A DNA stretch of 64,000 bases from Tupaia tana (Eukaryota; Chordata; Mammalia; Scandentia; Tupaiidae): NCBI GenBank assembly GCA_026018925.1, contig JAKSZU010000005.1, forward strand, positions 22,988,779 to 23,052,778, read 5' to 3'. Positions 54,027-64,000 of this stretch are shown in pieces (position 1 is the first letter of the stretch; each line of letters opens with the position of its first letter). The position numbers were made by a program, and so were the translations under genes. Under the pieces are notes generated by a model. That model saw nothing but the letters and a program-made list of their open reading frames with translations, had not been told where the DNA came from and did no database searches.

Positions 54027-55402
54027 TAATTTAGTTGGTGAATTTTTTAAAAAAAAATATTAAATACCAGTCTCCTTCATCCTGTATAACTACTATCATC
54101 CTCCATTTCTCGTACTCAGGAGCTGTGTTTTATGCCAGGTGAATTAGGACAGGACAGTTGCAGGGTATGGTATAATTCTCCCAGATTATCATGGGATCAG
54201 CCTTGAGCTCTCTTAGTACTTAGAAATCTGTGAACGTTACTGCTGCTTCCAACTTTATGGAGCGGTGTAAAGGGCTGGGTACCCATGCCTCTCCTCTGCG
54301 GCTGGAGACGATGTGGCTCTGTGGGTAATGGACACCATCTACGAAGTTTTTATTTTTTTTAAAAATATAGATGTAGCCTACACAAGGTATGGGCTAAAAA
54401 GAATGAAAGAACAGTCATTTTTGAGCATATGGTTAGCCTGTAGCTAATAATTCTTCAATCCGACATCTTCTTGATATGAATGGGAGGTCTAGAGCTTAAA
54501 ACGAAGGAGAAATAGATTAGATGATCATTTAGAGAATTCTTTTTCTATTTGTAAATGTTAGTCAGATATATTTTAAGTATGTCAAGACCCTTAATATAGC
54601 TTTTTGTATTAAAGGTATTTAGATGAAAACATAAAATGAAATAAATGTTATATGGACAGCAAGAATCCAGCAATTCTATGTGGAACATTCTAATAATAGT
54701 CCATGGTCTTGAAATAGATTGCCTCAGTGGTCATCAAAAAGAAAAACTATAAATTCAAAACTATAAGCTCCTGGCTGAGGCTCATGATGTTCACATTACT
54801 TTCAAGCTATTTTTTCTCCACCAAAATTTGTTTCCAGACTATTTCTTTTAGTTTAAATATCATGCTGAATTTTTGTTAGTTATTTAATTTTCTCTTGGGG
54901 GTTAGAAAAGTGGTGTAATGAAAAATCAAAATCACTGAGTTAAATTCTAAATTTCTGGGTAATTGTAATTGATTAAAGTTACACCTGATAAAAACTCTAG
55001 TTGGGAGAAGAATTCAAAGCATTATTTGTCAAAATACATTGCTTTCGGCAATGGAATGTTTTTGTTCCTACCTTAGAATTGCAACAACAATGCCAAGAAG
55101 CTTGAGCACAGAATTGACAGCAATTTATGCCAAACCCATGTGATAAAGTGGCTTAAGGAAGTCGATGTGGTATGGGCTGTGAAATATTTGAGATCTCCTT
55201 TTTTACCCTTCTGGTGTTTTTTTGGTTGATATATTCTTTCATTTTATCAACCTAACTATACCTTGAGGTGCAGAGCAATTTAGATCAGTTTTTTTTTCCA
55301 CAGAGCTTATTACATAAGTATTAGTAGATTACTAAGAAAATTGCCAGAGTGTCCTTCTTTGCAAATATACCTTTTCCCCAACAAGGTGATTTCTTTCCCA
55401 GT
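54027..55402. other. Unassigned, low-repeat block
   Basis: The longest stretch (about 1.4 kb) with no recognised repeat and no long open frame. AT-rich. Confidence 0.5.
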
Positions 55403-56079
55403 TGTTTTTACTGTAATAAAATACACATAAGATTTATTATATTAGTCACTTTTAAGCATAGAGTTGGGTGTCATTACATTCTTATTGTTATATAACTATC
55501 ACCATCTATCTCTAGAACTCCCCATCTTGCACAATGGAAACTTCGTACTATTAAACACTAACTCTGCCTTCCCCCCTTCCCCAGCCCCTGGCAAGCACCA
55601 TTCTACTTTCTGTCTCTATCATTTTGACTACTCTCGGTACTTTTTATAAGTGGGTTCATATGATATTGGTCTTTTTGTGACTGGCTTATTTCACTTAGCA
55701 TAATATTCTCAAGGTTCATCCATGTTGTAGCATGTATCAGAATACGTCTTCTTTTTCAAGCTAACTAATACTCCATTGTATACCATATTTTGCTTATCTG
55801 GTCACCTGTCAATGAGCACTTGGGCTGCTTCCACCATGTGGCTATTGCTATAAACATGGGTGTATAAATATCACTTTGAGACCTTGCTTTCAATTCTTTT
55901 GGATATGTACCTGGATCATATGGTAATTCTATTTTCAATTTTTTAATGAATTATCAAATGGTTAGCATAGCAGCTACACTATTTTATATTCCCACCAACA
56001 GTGTACAAAGATTTCATTTTCTTTACATCTTTGCCAGCACTTATTTTCTTGATTTTCTTTTTAAATAGTAGGTCATCTT

Positions 56080-56359
56080 TTTTTTTTTTTTTTTTTTTTT
56101 TTTTTGTTAGAGGTTTTCGCTATAGGGCGCGTGCGCTCGCCAGACAGACAGAGAGAGACAGAGAGATAGAAAGTGAGAAATCACCCCCCAGGGGGGTGGT
56201 CACGCCACAATCCCTTCTCCTCCATTCTCCTCTTGGGATCTTGGGCATGCACGCACATGCGCCTGGCGTGAGTTCTAAGCCACCGGTTCCGGGACGCGAA
56301 CCGCGGTCGACTACGTGAGAGTCCAGCGACATAGCCATTACGCTAACTGCTGGTTCCCG
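56080..56359 (-). mobile_element. SINE B, young, in the L1
   Basis: AGAGGTTTTCGCTATAGGGC, head ending CTAACTGCTGGTTCC. AGTAGGTCATCTT and AGTAAGTCATCTT flank it. Confidence 0.93.
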
Positions 56360-56524
56360 AGTAAGTCATCTTAATAGGTGTGGGGTGGTATCTCACGTAG
56401 TTTTGATTCGCAGGTAACTGATGATGAATGACGTCGAGCATCTTTTCATGTGCTTTTTGGTCATTGCATAACTTTTCTGGAGAAATGTCTATTCAAGTTC
56501 TCTGTCCATTTGCTTTTTTCTTTT

Positions 56525-56794
56525 CTTTTTCTTTTTTTTTTTTTGAGAGGTTTTCGCTATAGGGCGCGTGCGCTCGCCAGACAGACAGAGAGAGACATAG
56601 AGACAGAAAGCGAGAAATCACCCCCCAGGGGGGATGGCCACGCCGCAATCCCTTCTCCTCCATTCTCCTCTCGGGATCTTGGGCACGCACGCACACGCAC
56701 CTGGCGTGAGTTTTAAGCCACCGGGTCCGGACGTGAACCGCGGTTGACTACATGGGAGTCCAGCGACATAGCCATTATGCTAACTGCCGGTTCC
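56525..56794 (-). mobile_element. SINE B, young, in the L1
   Basis: GAGAGGTTTTCGCTATAGGG, CCCCCCAGGGGGGATGG, head CTAACTGCCGGTTCC. CCATTTGCTTTTTTCTTT on both sides. Confidence 0.93.
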
Positions 56795-56808
56795 CCATTT
56801 GCTTTTTT

Positions 56809-56901
56809 CTTTAAGACAGGATCTTGCTGTGTTGTCATCCTCCTGCTCCTCCCCTCAGAGTCGCTGGAATTACAGGTGCATGCCATCTTGCTGCCTGGGC
56901 T
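56809..56901 (-). mobile_element. 7SL RNA-derived SINE monomer
   Basis: On the minus strand GCCCAGGCAGCAAGATGGC, ATGCACCTGTAATTCCAGC, CAGGAGGATGACAACACAGC, AAGATCCTGTCTTAAAG. Sits between two young SINE B copies in the L1. Confidence 0.8.
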
Positions 56902-57119
56902 CCTTTATCCATTTTTTTTTTTTTTTTTCTTTTTTTGGAGAGGTTTTTGCTATAGGGCGCGTGCTCGCCAGACAGGCAGAGAGAGACAGAGAGATAGAAA
57001 GCAGGAAATCACCCCCCAGGGGGGATGGCCACGCCGCAATCCCTTCTCCTCCATTCTCCTCTCGGGATCTTGGGCACGCACGCACACGCGCCCGGCGTGA
57101 GTTTAAGCCGCCGGGTCCG

Positions 57120-57130
57120 GGACTCGAACC
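57120..57130 (-). promoter_or_regulatory. Pol III B box of the SINE B at 56917
   Basis: GGTTCGAGTCC on the minus strand, an exact match to the tRNA-type internal promoter B box. Confidence 0.85.
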
Positions 57131-57162
57131 GCGGTCGACTACGTGGGAGTCCAGTGACATAG

Positions 57163-57173
57163 CCATTACGCTA
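57163..57173 (-). promoter_or_regulatory. Pol III A box of the SINE B at 56917
   Basis: TAGCGTAATGG on the minus strand fits TRGYNNANNNG, about 32 bp upstream of the B box, the spacing expected of a tRNA-derived SINE. Confidence 0.8.
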
Positions 57174-57440
57174 ACTGCTGGTCCCCCTTTATCCATTTTT
57201 GAATTGAATTTTGTTGTGGTTGTTATTGAGTTTTAGGACTCGCTCTATTTTGGATATTAATGTTTTATCAGTTATGTGATTTGCAAATATTTTATCCTAT
57301 TCTGTGGATTGCCTTTCACTTTGTTTATAGAACTTTTTGATGTGCAAAAAGTTTTAATTTTCGTGAAGTCCAAGTGGTCTATTTTTCCTTTTGTTGCTTA
57401 TGCCTTTGATGTCATATCCAAAAAGTCATGGTCAAATCCA

Positions 57441-57727
57441 GGAGATTAAGTTTATTTTTTTACAATTTAATTTTAGTTTTGTAAGTGTTTGGTGTATTGA
57501 TATTTCTCATTGTACTATTAGGTATAGCAAATGAAACCTACTGAATAAAAACATAGAGTTTCACGTTTATAACAAACATGAGTAATTTTAACTTCAGATC
57601 AAATTTTGTATTTATTTTAACATTAAAAGTCTCCTAGAAAGAAATACTATTTCCTTGATATAAATATACATATATATGTGTATATATATTTAATATATTT
57701 GCAAATATATTAAATATATATATGTAT
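57441..57727. other. Unassigned AT-rich sequence
   Basis: TATATATA and AATATATTTG runs at 57663-57725, no gene. Confidence 0.4.
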
Positions 57728-57988
57728 TTTTTTTTTTGGAGAGGTTTTTGCCATAGGGTGCGTGTGCTCACCAGAAAGACAAAGAGATACAGAGAGACAG
57801 AAAGTGAGAAATCACCCCCCAAGGGGAATGTCTACACCACATTCCCTTCTCCTTCATTCTCCTCTTGGGATCCTGGGTATGTGTGCGCACAGGCCCAGTG
57901 TGAATTTAAGCCACTGGGTCTGGGAATCAAACCGCAGTCGATTACATGGGAGTCCAGCAACATAGCCATCATGCCAACTGCTGGTCTC
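57728..57988 (-). mobile_element. SINE B
   Basis: GGAGAGGTTTTTGCCATAGG, CCCCCCAAGGGGAATGTC, head CCAACTGCTGGTCTC. Confidence 0.88.
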
Positions 57989-58329
57989 TCCTTGGGAAAT
58001 ATTGAAGGGCTAATATGCTCTTCCCTGGACCCCAGGCCCACCTCCCACCCCCATCTGAGTGCTTTTTAATAGAAATTCTACCTTAAAAAGTGAAACAAAG
58101 AAAGAAGGATAGTAAATTAATTTTGGGTAAAGGTAGTTTGCTATTCTAAGTATGTAAAGTGAATGAGTCATACTTCAGAATGTTCAAATGGAAATGCCAT
58201 TTAACAAACTATACGTAGAATTATGGTACGTACCTGTCCATTATAATTCAATTTAAGCAGCAATTTATGTGGTCAATGCTGAGATTGTTATCCCCACCCT
58301 AATGGCTCATCACCTTACCTTTCTCCTTA

Positions 58330-58505
58330 TAAACTATTGCATATGTTATTTGCTCATTGTCTCTCTTTCTCTCCTGGAGCATAAGCCTTTGCTCCATGGC
58401 GGCAAAGGCTTCTGTCTGTTTTGGTCATCATTGCAGCTCTAGTGGCCAGAATGGTACTTGGCACCTGATAGGTGATCAGTAAATATCTTTTGGGTGATAA
58501 AACAC
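58330..58505 (+). mobile_element. L2 3' end
   Basis: CTGGAGCATAAGCCTTTGCTC, CTGTTTTGGTCATCATTGC, GTACTTGGCACCTGATAGG, CAGTAAATATCTTTTGGGTG match the L2 end in order. Confidence 0.75.
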
Positions 58506-58588
58506 TGTAAGTAAAATCAGTTGCTTAAATGACAAGTTGGAGATATGTGATTTTTAAATATATTTTATTTTTCTTTCTTCTGTTTTAG

Positions 58589-58810
58589 AGTTTATTTCTT
58601 CCACAAGCTAGAGAGCCAGAGCCAGAGAGAGACAGACACCCCCAGCAGGGTCTCAAAACCATGATCTACCACAAGCTTTTGCCAGCCCTGGGTCATGAGC
58701 ATGTGCATGTCTGGTATTATCAGGGAGGTCTCCAGACAGGAACCACTCTTCCCATGAGGGATGACTTTACAGAGTGTCACATTTTACTCCTACACCACTG
58801 TCCAGCTTCC
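58589..58810 (-). mobile_element. SINE C
   Basis: GAGTTTATTTCTTCCACAAGC, CCCCAGCAGGGTCTCAAAAC, TCCTACACCACTGTCCAGC. Confidence 0.88.
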
Positions 58811-59111
58811 ATAATACATTTCATTTTTGAGATTTAACTTTATGTTTAATTTTTGCATTTTTCTTAATTTTTTAAAATTTCATTTTCTTTTATACATTGA
58901 ATCATGTTACTTAGCTTACAAAGTGAATATTCTAACATGTGAACATTTCTCCCTAGTCCAGTTGATAAAAGTATAAACTTATCTTCAACAGATAATACCA
59001 CATTTCTTTGTTCCATTACTGTTTTGTCTCTCTATATTTCTTCTAAATGTCCTTCGTCAGACTCTACTCTTACACACACACTATATATGGTATTCACATC
59101 CATTTACTGTG

Positions 59112-59368
59112 TTTTTTTTTTGGAGAGGTTTTTCCTATAGGGCGTGTGCGCTTGCCAGACAGACAGAGACAGAGAGACAGAAAGCGAGAAATCACCCCCT
59201 GGGGGGAAGGCCACACCGCAATCCCTTCTCCTCCATTCTCCTCTTGGGATCTTGGGCACACACGCACACATGCCCGGCGTGAGTTTTAAGCCACTGGGTC
59301 TGGGACTCGAACCGCGGTTGACTACGTGGGAGTCCAGCGACATAGCCATTACGCTAACTGCTGGTCCC
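59112..59368 (-). mobile_element. SINE B, young
   Basis: GGAGAGGTTTTTCCTATAGG, head CTAACTGCTGGTCCC. Perfect CATTTACTGTG at 59101-59111 and 59369-59379. Confidence 0.93.
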
Positions 59369-59439
59369 CATTTACTGTGTTTTTATATCCTTTAGTCAAT
59401 CAGTTTCAATCATAGAATGTGGACACATGGCATATATTA

Positions 59440-60240
59440 AGTGGCGACATACAATGCTTCACTCAGCAGTAAATTTTCCATATTCTTCCACTTTCTGTCA
59501 AAAGTCAGGGTTTTGTTATTTTTTATGGCTGAATAGTATTCCATAGAGTATATGTGCCACAGTTTATCAATCCATTCATCTGTTCATGGGCATGTGGGTT
59601 GGTTCCATATCTTAGCAATTGTGAATAGTGCCACAATAAACATCGATGTACAAGCACTTTTCCAATTAAGAATTCTTCTGTCCTTTGGGTAGATACCAAG
59701 GAGTGGGATTGCTGGATTATATGGTAGTCCTATTTGTAGATTTTTGAGGAATCTCCAAATCATTCTCCACAGTGACTGGACCAATTTACATTCCCACCAG
59801 CAGTGTGAGAGTTCCTCTTTCACCACGCCTCCGCCAGCACTTACCATTTTTTTTTTTTTAATCTTAGTCATCTGACTGGGGTTATGTGGTATCTCATTGT
59901 TGTTTTGATCTACATTTCCCTTACAATGAGGGATGTTGAGCATTTTTTCATATGCCTTTTGGCTACTCATATGTCATTCTTAGAGAGTGTTTTTTTCAAC
60001 TCATTCTCCCATCTTTTAATAGGGTTGATCATCTTTTTTTGGAACAGGTGTTTGAGTTCCTTGTGTATTCTGGTTATAAGTCCCTTATCTGATGCATAGT
60101 TTATAAAAATATTTTCCCATTCTGAGGGCTGTTGGTTGACACTAATTACTGTGTCTTTTGCCATGCAGAAACTTCTTAGTCTGATGTAATCCCACTTGTC
60201 TATTTTGGGGATTATTGACTGTGCTTTGGGGAGATTTAAC
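59440..60240 (-). mobile_element. L1 ORF2 C-terminal fragment
   Basis: The minus strand gives long readable pieces: LSHCWWECKLVQSLWRMIWRFL and LPYNPAIPLLGIYPKD with CTSMFIVALFTIAKIWNQP at 59584-59800, and [20 protein letters not shown] with [11 protein letters not shown] at 59967-60164. These are the L1 ORF2 C-terminal motifs. Less decayed than the other ORF2-type L1 pieces here, but disrupted and truncated. Confidence 0.92.
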
Positions 60241-60259
60241 CTTAAAATAAAGCATACAA

Positions 60260-60513
60260 GGTTCAGCAGGAGGCATGGAGGTTAAGACAGCTGGATCTCA
60301 CATAGCTGATTCTACAGTTTGAGTACCAGTCCTGGTAGCTTAAAAATTACCCTGGGTACATGTGCATGTGTGCCCCAATCCTAAGAGGAGACTGGAGGGG
60401 AAGGGATTGCAGCATGGCTATCCCCCCTGGGGGGTGATTTCTTACTTTCCCTCTCTGTTTCTGTCATCTCTCTCTGGTGAGCACATGTGCTATACATATA
60501 TATATATATATAC
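60260..60513 (+). mobile_element. SINE B with TA tail
   Basis: GGTTCAGCAGGAGGCATGGAGG head, CCCCCCTGGGGGGTGAT palindrome, then a TA run at 60495-60513 in place of poly(A). Confidence 0.8.
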
Positions 60514-60557
60514 ACACATACACATTCAAATCCAAAGTACATTGCTCGATGTATTTT

Positions 60558-60728
60558 TTTTAAGAATTATTTTATTTACCTTTATTTATTTATTTTTTAT
60601 TTGACCAGAGTGGGGGGGAGAGAGAGAGAGAGAAAGTGAGAAAGCAAGTTGCCAAGTCCAGGACTTGAACAGCAATCAGCCGTGTGGGAGACCAGTGCCC
60701 TTAACCACTATGCCACCTGCCAGTCCCA
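60558..60728 (-). mobile_element. SINE A
   Basis: TTTAAGAATTATTTTATTTAC tail, head CCACCTGCCAGTCCC. GCTCGATGTATTTTT and GCTCAATGTATTTTT flank it. Confidence 0.9.
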
Positions 60729-61119
60729 GCTCAATGTATTTTTATATACTTCTGAATAACACTAAAATAAAAATATAAGCTCTCTCCATGACTATTACTC
60801 CTAGAAGATTCCTCTACTACTTCCCAGACAGTACCCTCATGCTAAATGCAGTCACTATTTTGATTTTTAGTATCCATAGATAGTTTGCCTTTGAACTACA
60901 TATAAATGGAATCTTCTAGTATGTCCTTTCTTCTCTGACTTCCTTCAGTCAGCAGATTTAGCCTGTAAGATTCAGCCTTTGTGTGGTATTCTACTGTGTG
61001 ATAGATCACCATTTGTTTATCCATCTCTCCACTAAGTGCCATCTGGGTTGGCCCTTATCTTTTTTTTCTCTACTATTATAACGAAAGTTCTTGTAAAATT
61101 CTTTGATGTAATTTAAAAA

Positions 61120-61356
61120 GTAATTTTTATTCATTTATTTTTTCCATGAGCGAGAGAAAAAGAGAGAGACAGCAACCCCCCAACAGGATCCCAAATACCC
61201 TGACCCATACACGACACACAGCCTCAGCCAGCCCTCGATCAGGGGCAGGTGTGTGCCTGGTGTATTTAGAGAGGTCTCTCAGCTTGAACCAGAAACCTTC
61301 CTTGTGAGAAGTCTCACAGAGTCTCACGTTTTTCTGCTATGCCATTGGCTGGCCCC
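61120..61356 (-). mobile_element. SINE C in the L1
   Basis: ATTCATTTATTTTTTCCATGAG, CCAACAGGATCCCAAATACC, head GCCATTGGCTGGCCCC. Confidence 0.85.
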
Positions 61357-61774
61357 TTATGGACATAACTTTTAATTTATCTTGGGTAAAATACCTAGGA
61401 ATAGAATTAATGTATGTCTCCACTTTACATATACCAACTATCTGCACTCTATGGTAGAGACTGAAAAACTGAAGGACATAAAAGCTTTGAAAATAGTTAT
61501 GGAAATTGGAGACAGTATGGAAGAAGAGTGGGAGATAGAAAGAGTGTAGGGAGGGAAATCAGGGAGGAAAAAATAGAGAAGACATTTGTGGGACACAGAA
61601 ATCGTTTATTACCTGCTGAGGCTAAAGTATATAGTATTCTAACTGACTGCTCTGAGGCGTATTTCATGTTGGGTCAATTCTCTTTACAAGCTAAATGATG
61701 TATAGCAACTGAGTGTATATAAAAATAATAGAACAAAAGAATTAACTCTATCATACGGCAGATGAGTTTATTTT

Positions 61775-62030
61775 TTCTTCTTATTATTTTATTAAAAAAT
61801 TGTCAGAGGGTGCATGCTCAGAGGGAGAGAAATGGAGACAGAGGAAGTGAAAGCGCACCCCAATGGGACATGGTCACGGTGTAATCCCCTCTCCATTTCT
61901 CCCTCCCTCCAGGACTTTTGGTATATATGCACACACACCCAATGCATTTCTCAAGCCGTTGGGTCCAGGACTTGAACTATGCTGTTGGCTGTGTGAAATT
62001 CAGCTGCCCCACCCACCAGGTCATGGGCTG
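61775..62030 (-). mobile_element. SINE B, old, in the L1
   Basis: GTCAGAGGGTGCATGCTCAG, CCCCTCTCCATTTCTCCC, GTTGGGTCCAGGACTTGAAC. Confidence 0.7.
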
Positions 62031-62611
62031 TCTTGCCAGAGTTTTTTAAAGTGGTTGAACTGATTTATACTCCCACAAACAATTGTTCCACATTCTGTTG
62101 AATGTGAGGATTCTCTCTCCTTTTTAAGCTACTTATGAGTTTTGTGATATCTCCTTATAATTTTTATTTGTATTCCTATACTGAGTAATGATATTGAGCA
62201 TCTTTTCATTTGTTTATTGTCCATTTGAGCAACTTCTTGTGAAGTATCTGTTCAGTTCTTTTGCTATTTTGTTGAATTAGATGCCTTTATGTGAAAGAAA
62301 AGTTCAGTTTAAACAACTCTTAGTATATTGTTGAATATATAGCTGAATTTCTGGTTTAACAAGATTTTGAATGGTTGGATGGGAAAAGCTTTCTGTTTTT
62401 CTAGGCAATGAATTTTATTTGTATTTGCCATGTTCAAGTACATAAAATAACTAGTTTTCAGAAACAGTGCCCATTTAAAAATGTTCTTTTGTGTATTTTC
62501 TTGTAGTCATCTAAAACTTGTGATTCAAGTTTTCATATATGTCTTTCCTTAGTCTTTGTCAGTTTCCTATTGTTTATTTCATTAGTTTCCTTTCTCATTC
62601 TTATTTATCTT

Positions 62612-62746
62612 TATATATATATATATATATATATTTATCTTTATATATATATACATATATATATCTATATATATATATATATATATATATATAGGTATAT
62701 ATTCTATATATATATATATCTATATATATATAGATATATATATAGA
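62612..62746. repeat. Compound (TA)n microsatellite
   Basis: TATATA runs with TATC/TATG interruptions, able to form many imperfect hairpins. Lies inside the tail of the SINE A. Confidence 0.92.
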
Positions 62747-62919
62747 ATTATTTTATTCAACTTTATTTGGTCATTTATTTACTTATTTAATTTGACTAGA
62801 GGGGGACAGAGTGACAGAGAGAGAAAGTGAGAAAGCAAGCCGCCAGGTTCGGGATTCAAACCATGATTAGCCATGTGGGAGTCCAGTGCCCTCAAGCACC
62901 ATACCACCCGTTGAGCCCC
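62614..62919 (-). mobile_element. SINE A with TA-expanded tail
   Basis: AGAATTATTTTATTCAACTT tail base, head ACCACCCGTTGAGCCCC. CTTATTTATCTTTA before the TA repeat (62600-62613) recurs after the head, so the repeat is tail-derived. Confidence 0.85.
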
Positions 62920-62966
62920 CTTATTTATCTTTTATTTTGTGTTTAATTTGCTCTTCTATTTCTAGT

Positions 62967-63209
62967 GCTCCCCCCATAGGACACATGCGCTTGTTGAAGA
63001 GAGACAGAGAGAGACAGTGAGAGGGAATGTGAGAAATCACCCCCAGGGGGAATGGCCACATCACAATCCCTTCTCCTCCATTCTCCCGGGATCCTGGGCA
63101 CACATGCACATGTGCCTGGTACAATTTTCAAGCTACCAGGACCGGGACTCAAACTGTGGTCCGCCATGTGGGAACCCAGCTCCTTAGCCATCATGGCACC
63201 TGCTGGCCT
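62967..63209 (-). mobile_element. SINE B without poly(A)
   Basis: CCCCCCATAGGACACATGCG start, head GGCACCTGCTGGCC. CTATTTCTAGT on both sides. Confidence 0.85.
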
Positions 63210-63792
63210 TTCTATTTCTAGTTTTTGAACACAAAAAGTTAGCTCATTTATTTCAGACCTTTCTTGTTTCTTAAGCATTTAAAGCTGTAAACAATCCTCT
63301 AAGCCAAGTCATGTGACAAACCTAGCATCGATCTTGTTTTCTGATTTTCTTAAGTTACTGTGGACAATTTTACCTACTGCCCAGCTCATTCACTCTTCCC
63401 ATGTTCATCATTTCTTTTTTTTTTTTTTTTTTCCCCATTTTATTTATTTATTTATTTATTTGCATTCATTCTCATTTCTTAATCTTCAGCCCGGATCTGT
63501 TTTTATACACAAGTGCCCAAATGCATACCGAATAGAAAATGACCTCCTCTCTCTCCTGCATTCTTCCTCTCATCTTCTCCCCTTACCCCCCCATGTCATT
63601 CTTTCTAATATAGTTAATGGCATGCCATCTATTGCCCATGCTCCAAACTGTACATTATTCCAGGCCCAGCTTTCCTCTCTCTGAAGAATGCCCTTTTGAT
63701 TCCATTGACTTAATTTTCTAAAATTTTTACTTCTTTCAATTCTGCTGTGACTTTGAGACTACCATCTCTCACTCAGCTTGTCACCAGGATAA
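63210..63792. other. Unassigned sequence
   Basis: Long T run (63414-63432) and ATTT repeats at 63437-63462, otherwise unrecognised. The 123-codon frame at 63313-63684 spans the T run and is not a gene candidate. Confidence 0.4.
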
Positions 63793-63894
63793 TTTTTTTC
63801 AAGCTACCACGGCTGGGATTTGAACTACCCCCAATCATTTGGGATCCAGCTACTTCTGTATGTAGCTTAACTGCTGCACTATGAGGCTGGCCCC
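63793..63894 (-). mobile_element. tRNA-SINE head fragment
   Basis: CAAGCTACCACGGCTGGGATTTG through GCACTATGAGGCTGGCCCC. Body and tail are missing. Confidence 0.65.
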
Positions 63895-63925
63895 CCAGGA
63901 TGTTTTAACCTGTCCATTGCTCTCT

Positions 63926-64000
63926 CTCTTTTTTTTTTTTTGCTATAGGGTGCATGCGCTTGCCAGACAGACAGAGACAGAGACAGAAAGTGAGAAATCA
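63926..64000 (-). mobile_element. SINE B, cut by the window edge
   Basis: TTTGCTATAGGGTGCATGCG, CAGACAGACAGAGACAG. Only the 3' part lies in the window. Confidence 0.88.

Larger units (their letters stand above)
56917..57185 (-). mobile_element. SINE B, young, very well preserved
   Basis: GGAGAGGTTTTTGCTATAGG, CGCACGCACACGCGCCCGGC, GGGTCCGGGACTCGAACCGC, GGTCGACTACGTGGG. CpG sites are largely kept. CCTTTATCCATTTTT at 56902-56916 and 57186-57200. Confidence 0.95.
55403..57440 (-). mobile_element. L1M-type ORF2 end and 3' UTR, heavily interrupted
   Basis: TAATAAAATACACATAAGATT, CCATCTATCTCTAGAACTCC, CCCCTGGCAAGCACCATTC, GGCTTATTTCACTTAGCATAA, CAAGGTTCATCCATGTTG, then TTCCCACCAACAGTGTACAAA, and GTATCTCACGTAGTTTTGATT and TTGATGTGCAAAAAGTTTTAA at the right. 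Minus-strand L1 with three SINE B copies and one 7SL monomer inserted. Confidence 0.88.
60745..62350 (-). mobile_element. L1M-type 3' end, interrupted by two SINEs
   Basis: AGTCACTATTTTGATTTTTAG, TTTGAACTACATATAAATGG, GTATTCTACTGTGTGATAG, then ATGGACATAACTTTTAATTTATC, TACTCCCACAAACAATTG, TGATATTGAGCATCTTTTC. Old and diverged. Confidence 0.75.

Noticed and set aside
57119-57175. tRNA-gene-like A and B boxes
   Set aside because: They belong to a SINE head. The flanking sequence does not fold into a full tRNA, so it is not a tRNA gene.
56799-57236. 145-codon open frame with Arg/Ser-rich residues
   Set aside because: It is antisense SINE B and 7SL sequence. The same residues recur at every young SINE B.
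60260-60513. TA run near 60495 as an independent microsatellite
   Set aside because: It occupies the tail position of a SINE B, so it was annotated as part of that element.

Overview
This is repeat-saturated mammalian nuclear DNA, intergenic or deep intronic. I find no host protein-coding exon and no intact RNA gene. The dominant component is about 80 tRNA-derived SINEs, more than one per kb, in three recurring body types. Type A (about 180-200 bp) has a tRNA-like head, a CT-rich body and an AAATAAAT-type tail. Type B (about 260-280 bp) has a related head followed by a GT-rich segment, a GAGAGGAGAATGGAGGAGAAGG block, a CCCCCC-GGGGGG palindrome, a CT-rich stretch, CCTATAGCAAAAACCTCTC and a poly(A) tail. 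Type C (about 210-260 bp) ends in a TCTTTC-ATGAAATAAACTT-like segment and is usually more diverged. There are also at least four short 7SL RNA-derived monomers, MaLR-type LTRs, L1, L2, MIR and MER5A copies and mariner-like MITEs. 7SL-derived SINEs restrict the host to the primate-rodent supergroup. Absence of Alu dimers, rodent B1/B2/ID, rabbit C repeats and tree-shrew Tu SINEs, together with a dominant tRNA SINE, makes a colugo (Dermoptera, CYN-type SINEs) the best guess. That is inference from memory of the families.

Layout. 2-674: LTR fossil. 1351-3700: a four-deep nest (MITE, SINE B, half-L1 element, SINE A). 3.7-15 kb: MER5A, nested MaLR LTRs, a long L2 copy, scattered SINEs and a 25-bp minisatellite. 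15.5-20.3 kb: an L1 3' end and a local inverted duplication. 20.4-32.3 kb: dense SINEs, a TTC repeat grown from a SINE tail, and an L2 copy. 32.3-35.8 kb: mostly unassigned sequence with a few SINEs. 36.5-37.1 kb: an RPL21 retropseudogene. 42.8-45.7 kb: an L1 3' end split by one MITE and at least six SINE pieces. 48.9-49.7 kb: another L1 end split by a retroposed segment of unknown origin. 54.0-55.4 kb: unassigned. 55.4-57.4 kb: an L1 end carrying three young SINEs and a 7SL monomer. 59.4-62.4 kb: two more L1 fragments. The window ends inside another SINE B.

Nothing here works as a set of genes. The information is stratigraphic: nesting, target-site duplications and CpG preservation order the insertions. 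Type B SINEs are the youngest widespread layer. L1 (ORF2-type), L2, MIR, MER5A and most type C copies are older. Type A SINEs and the half-L1 element were active within the SINE era.
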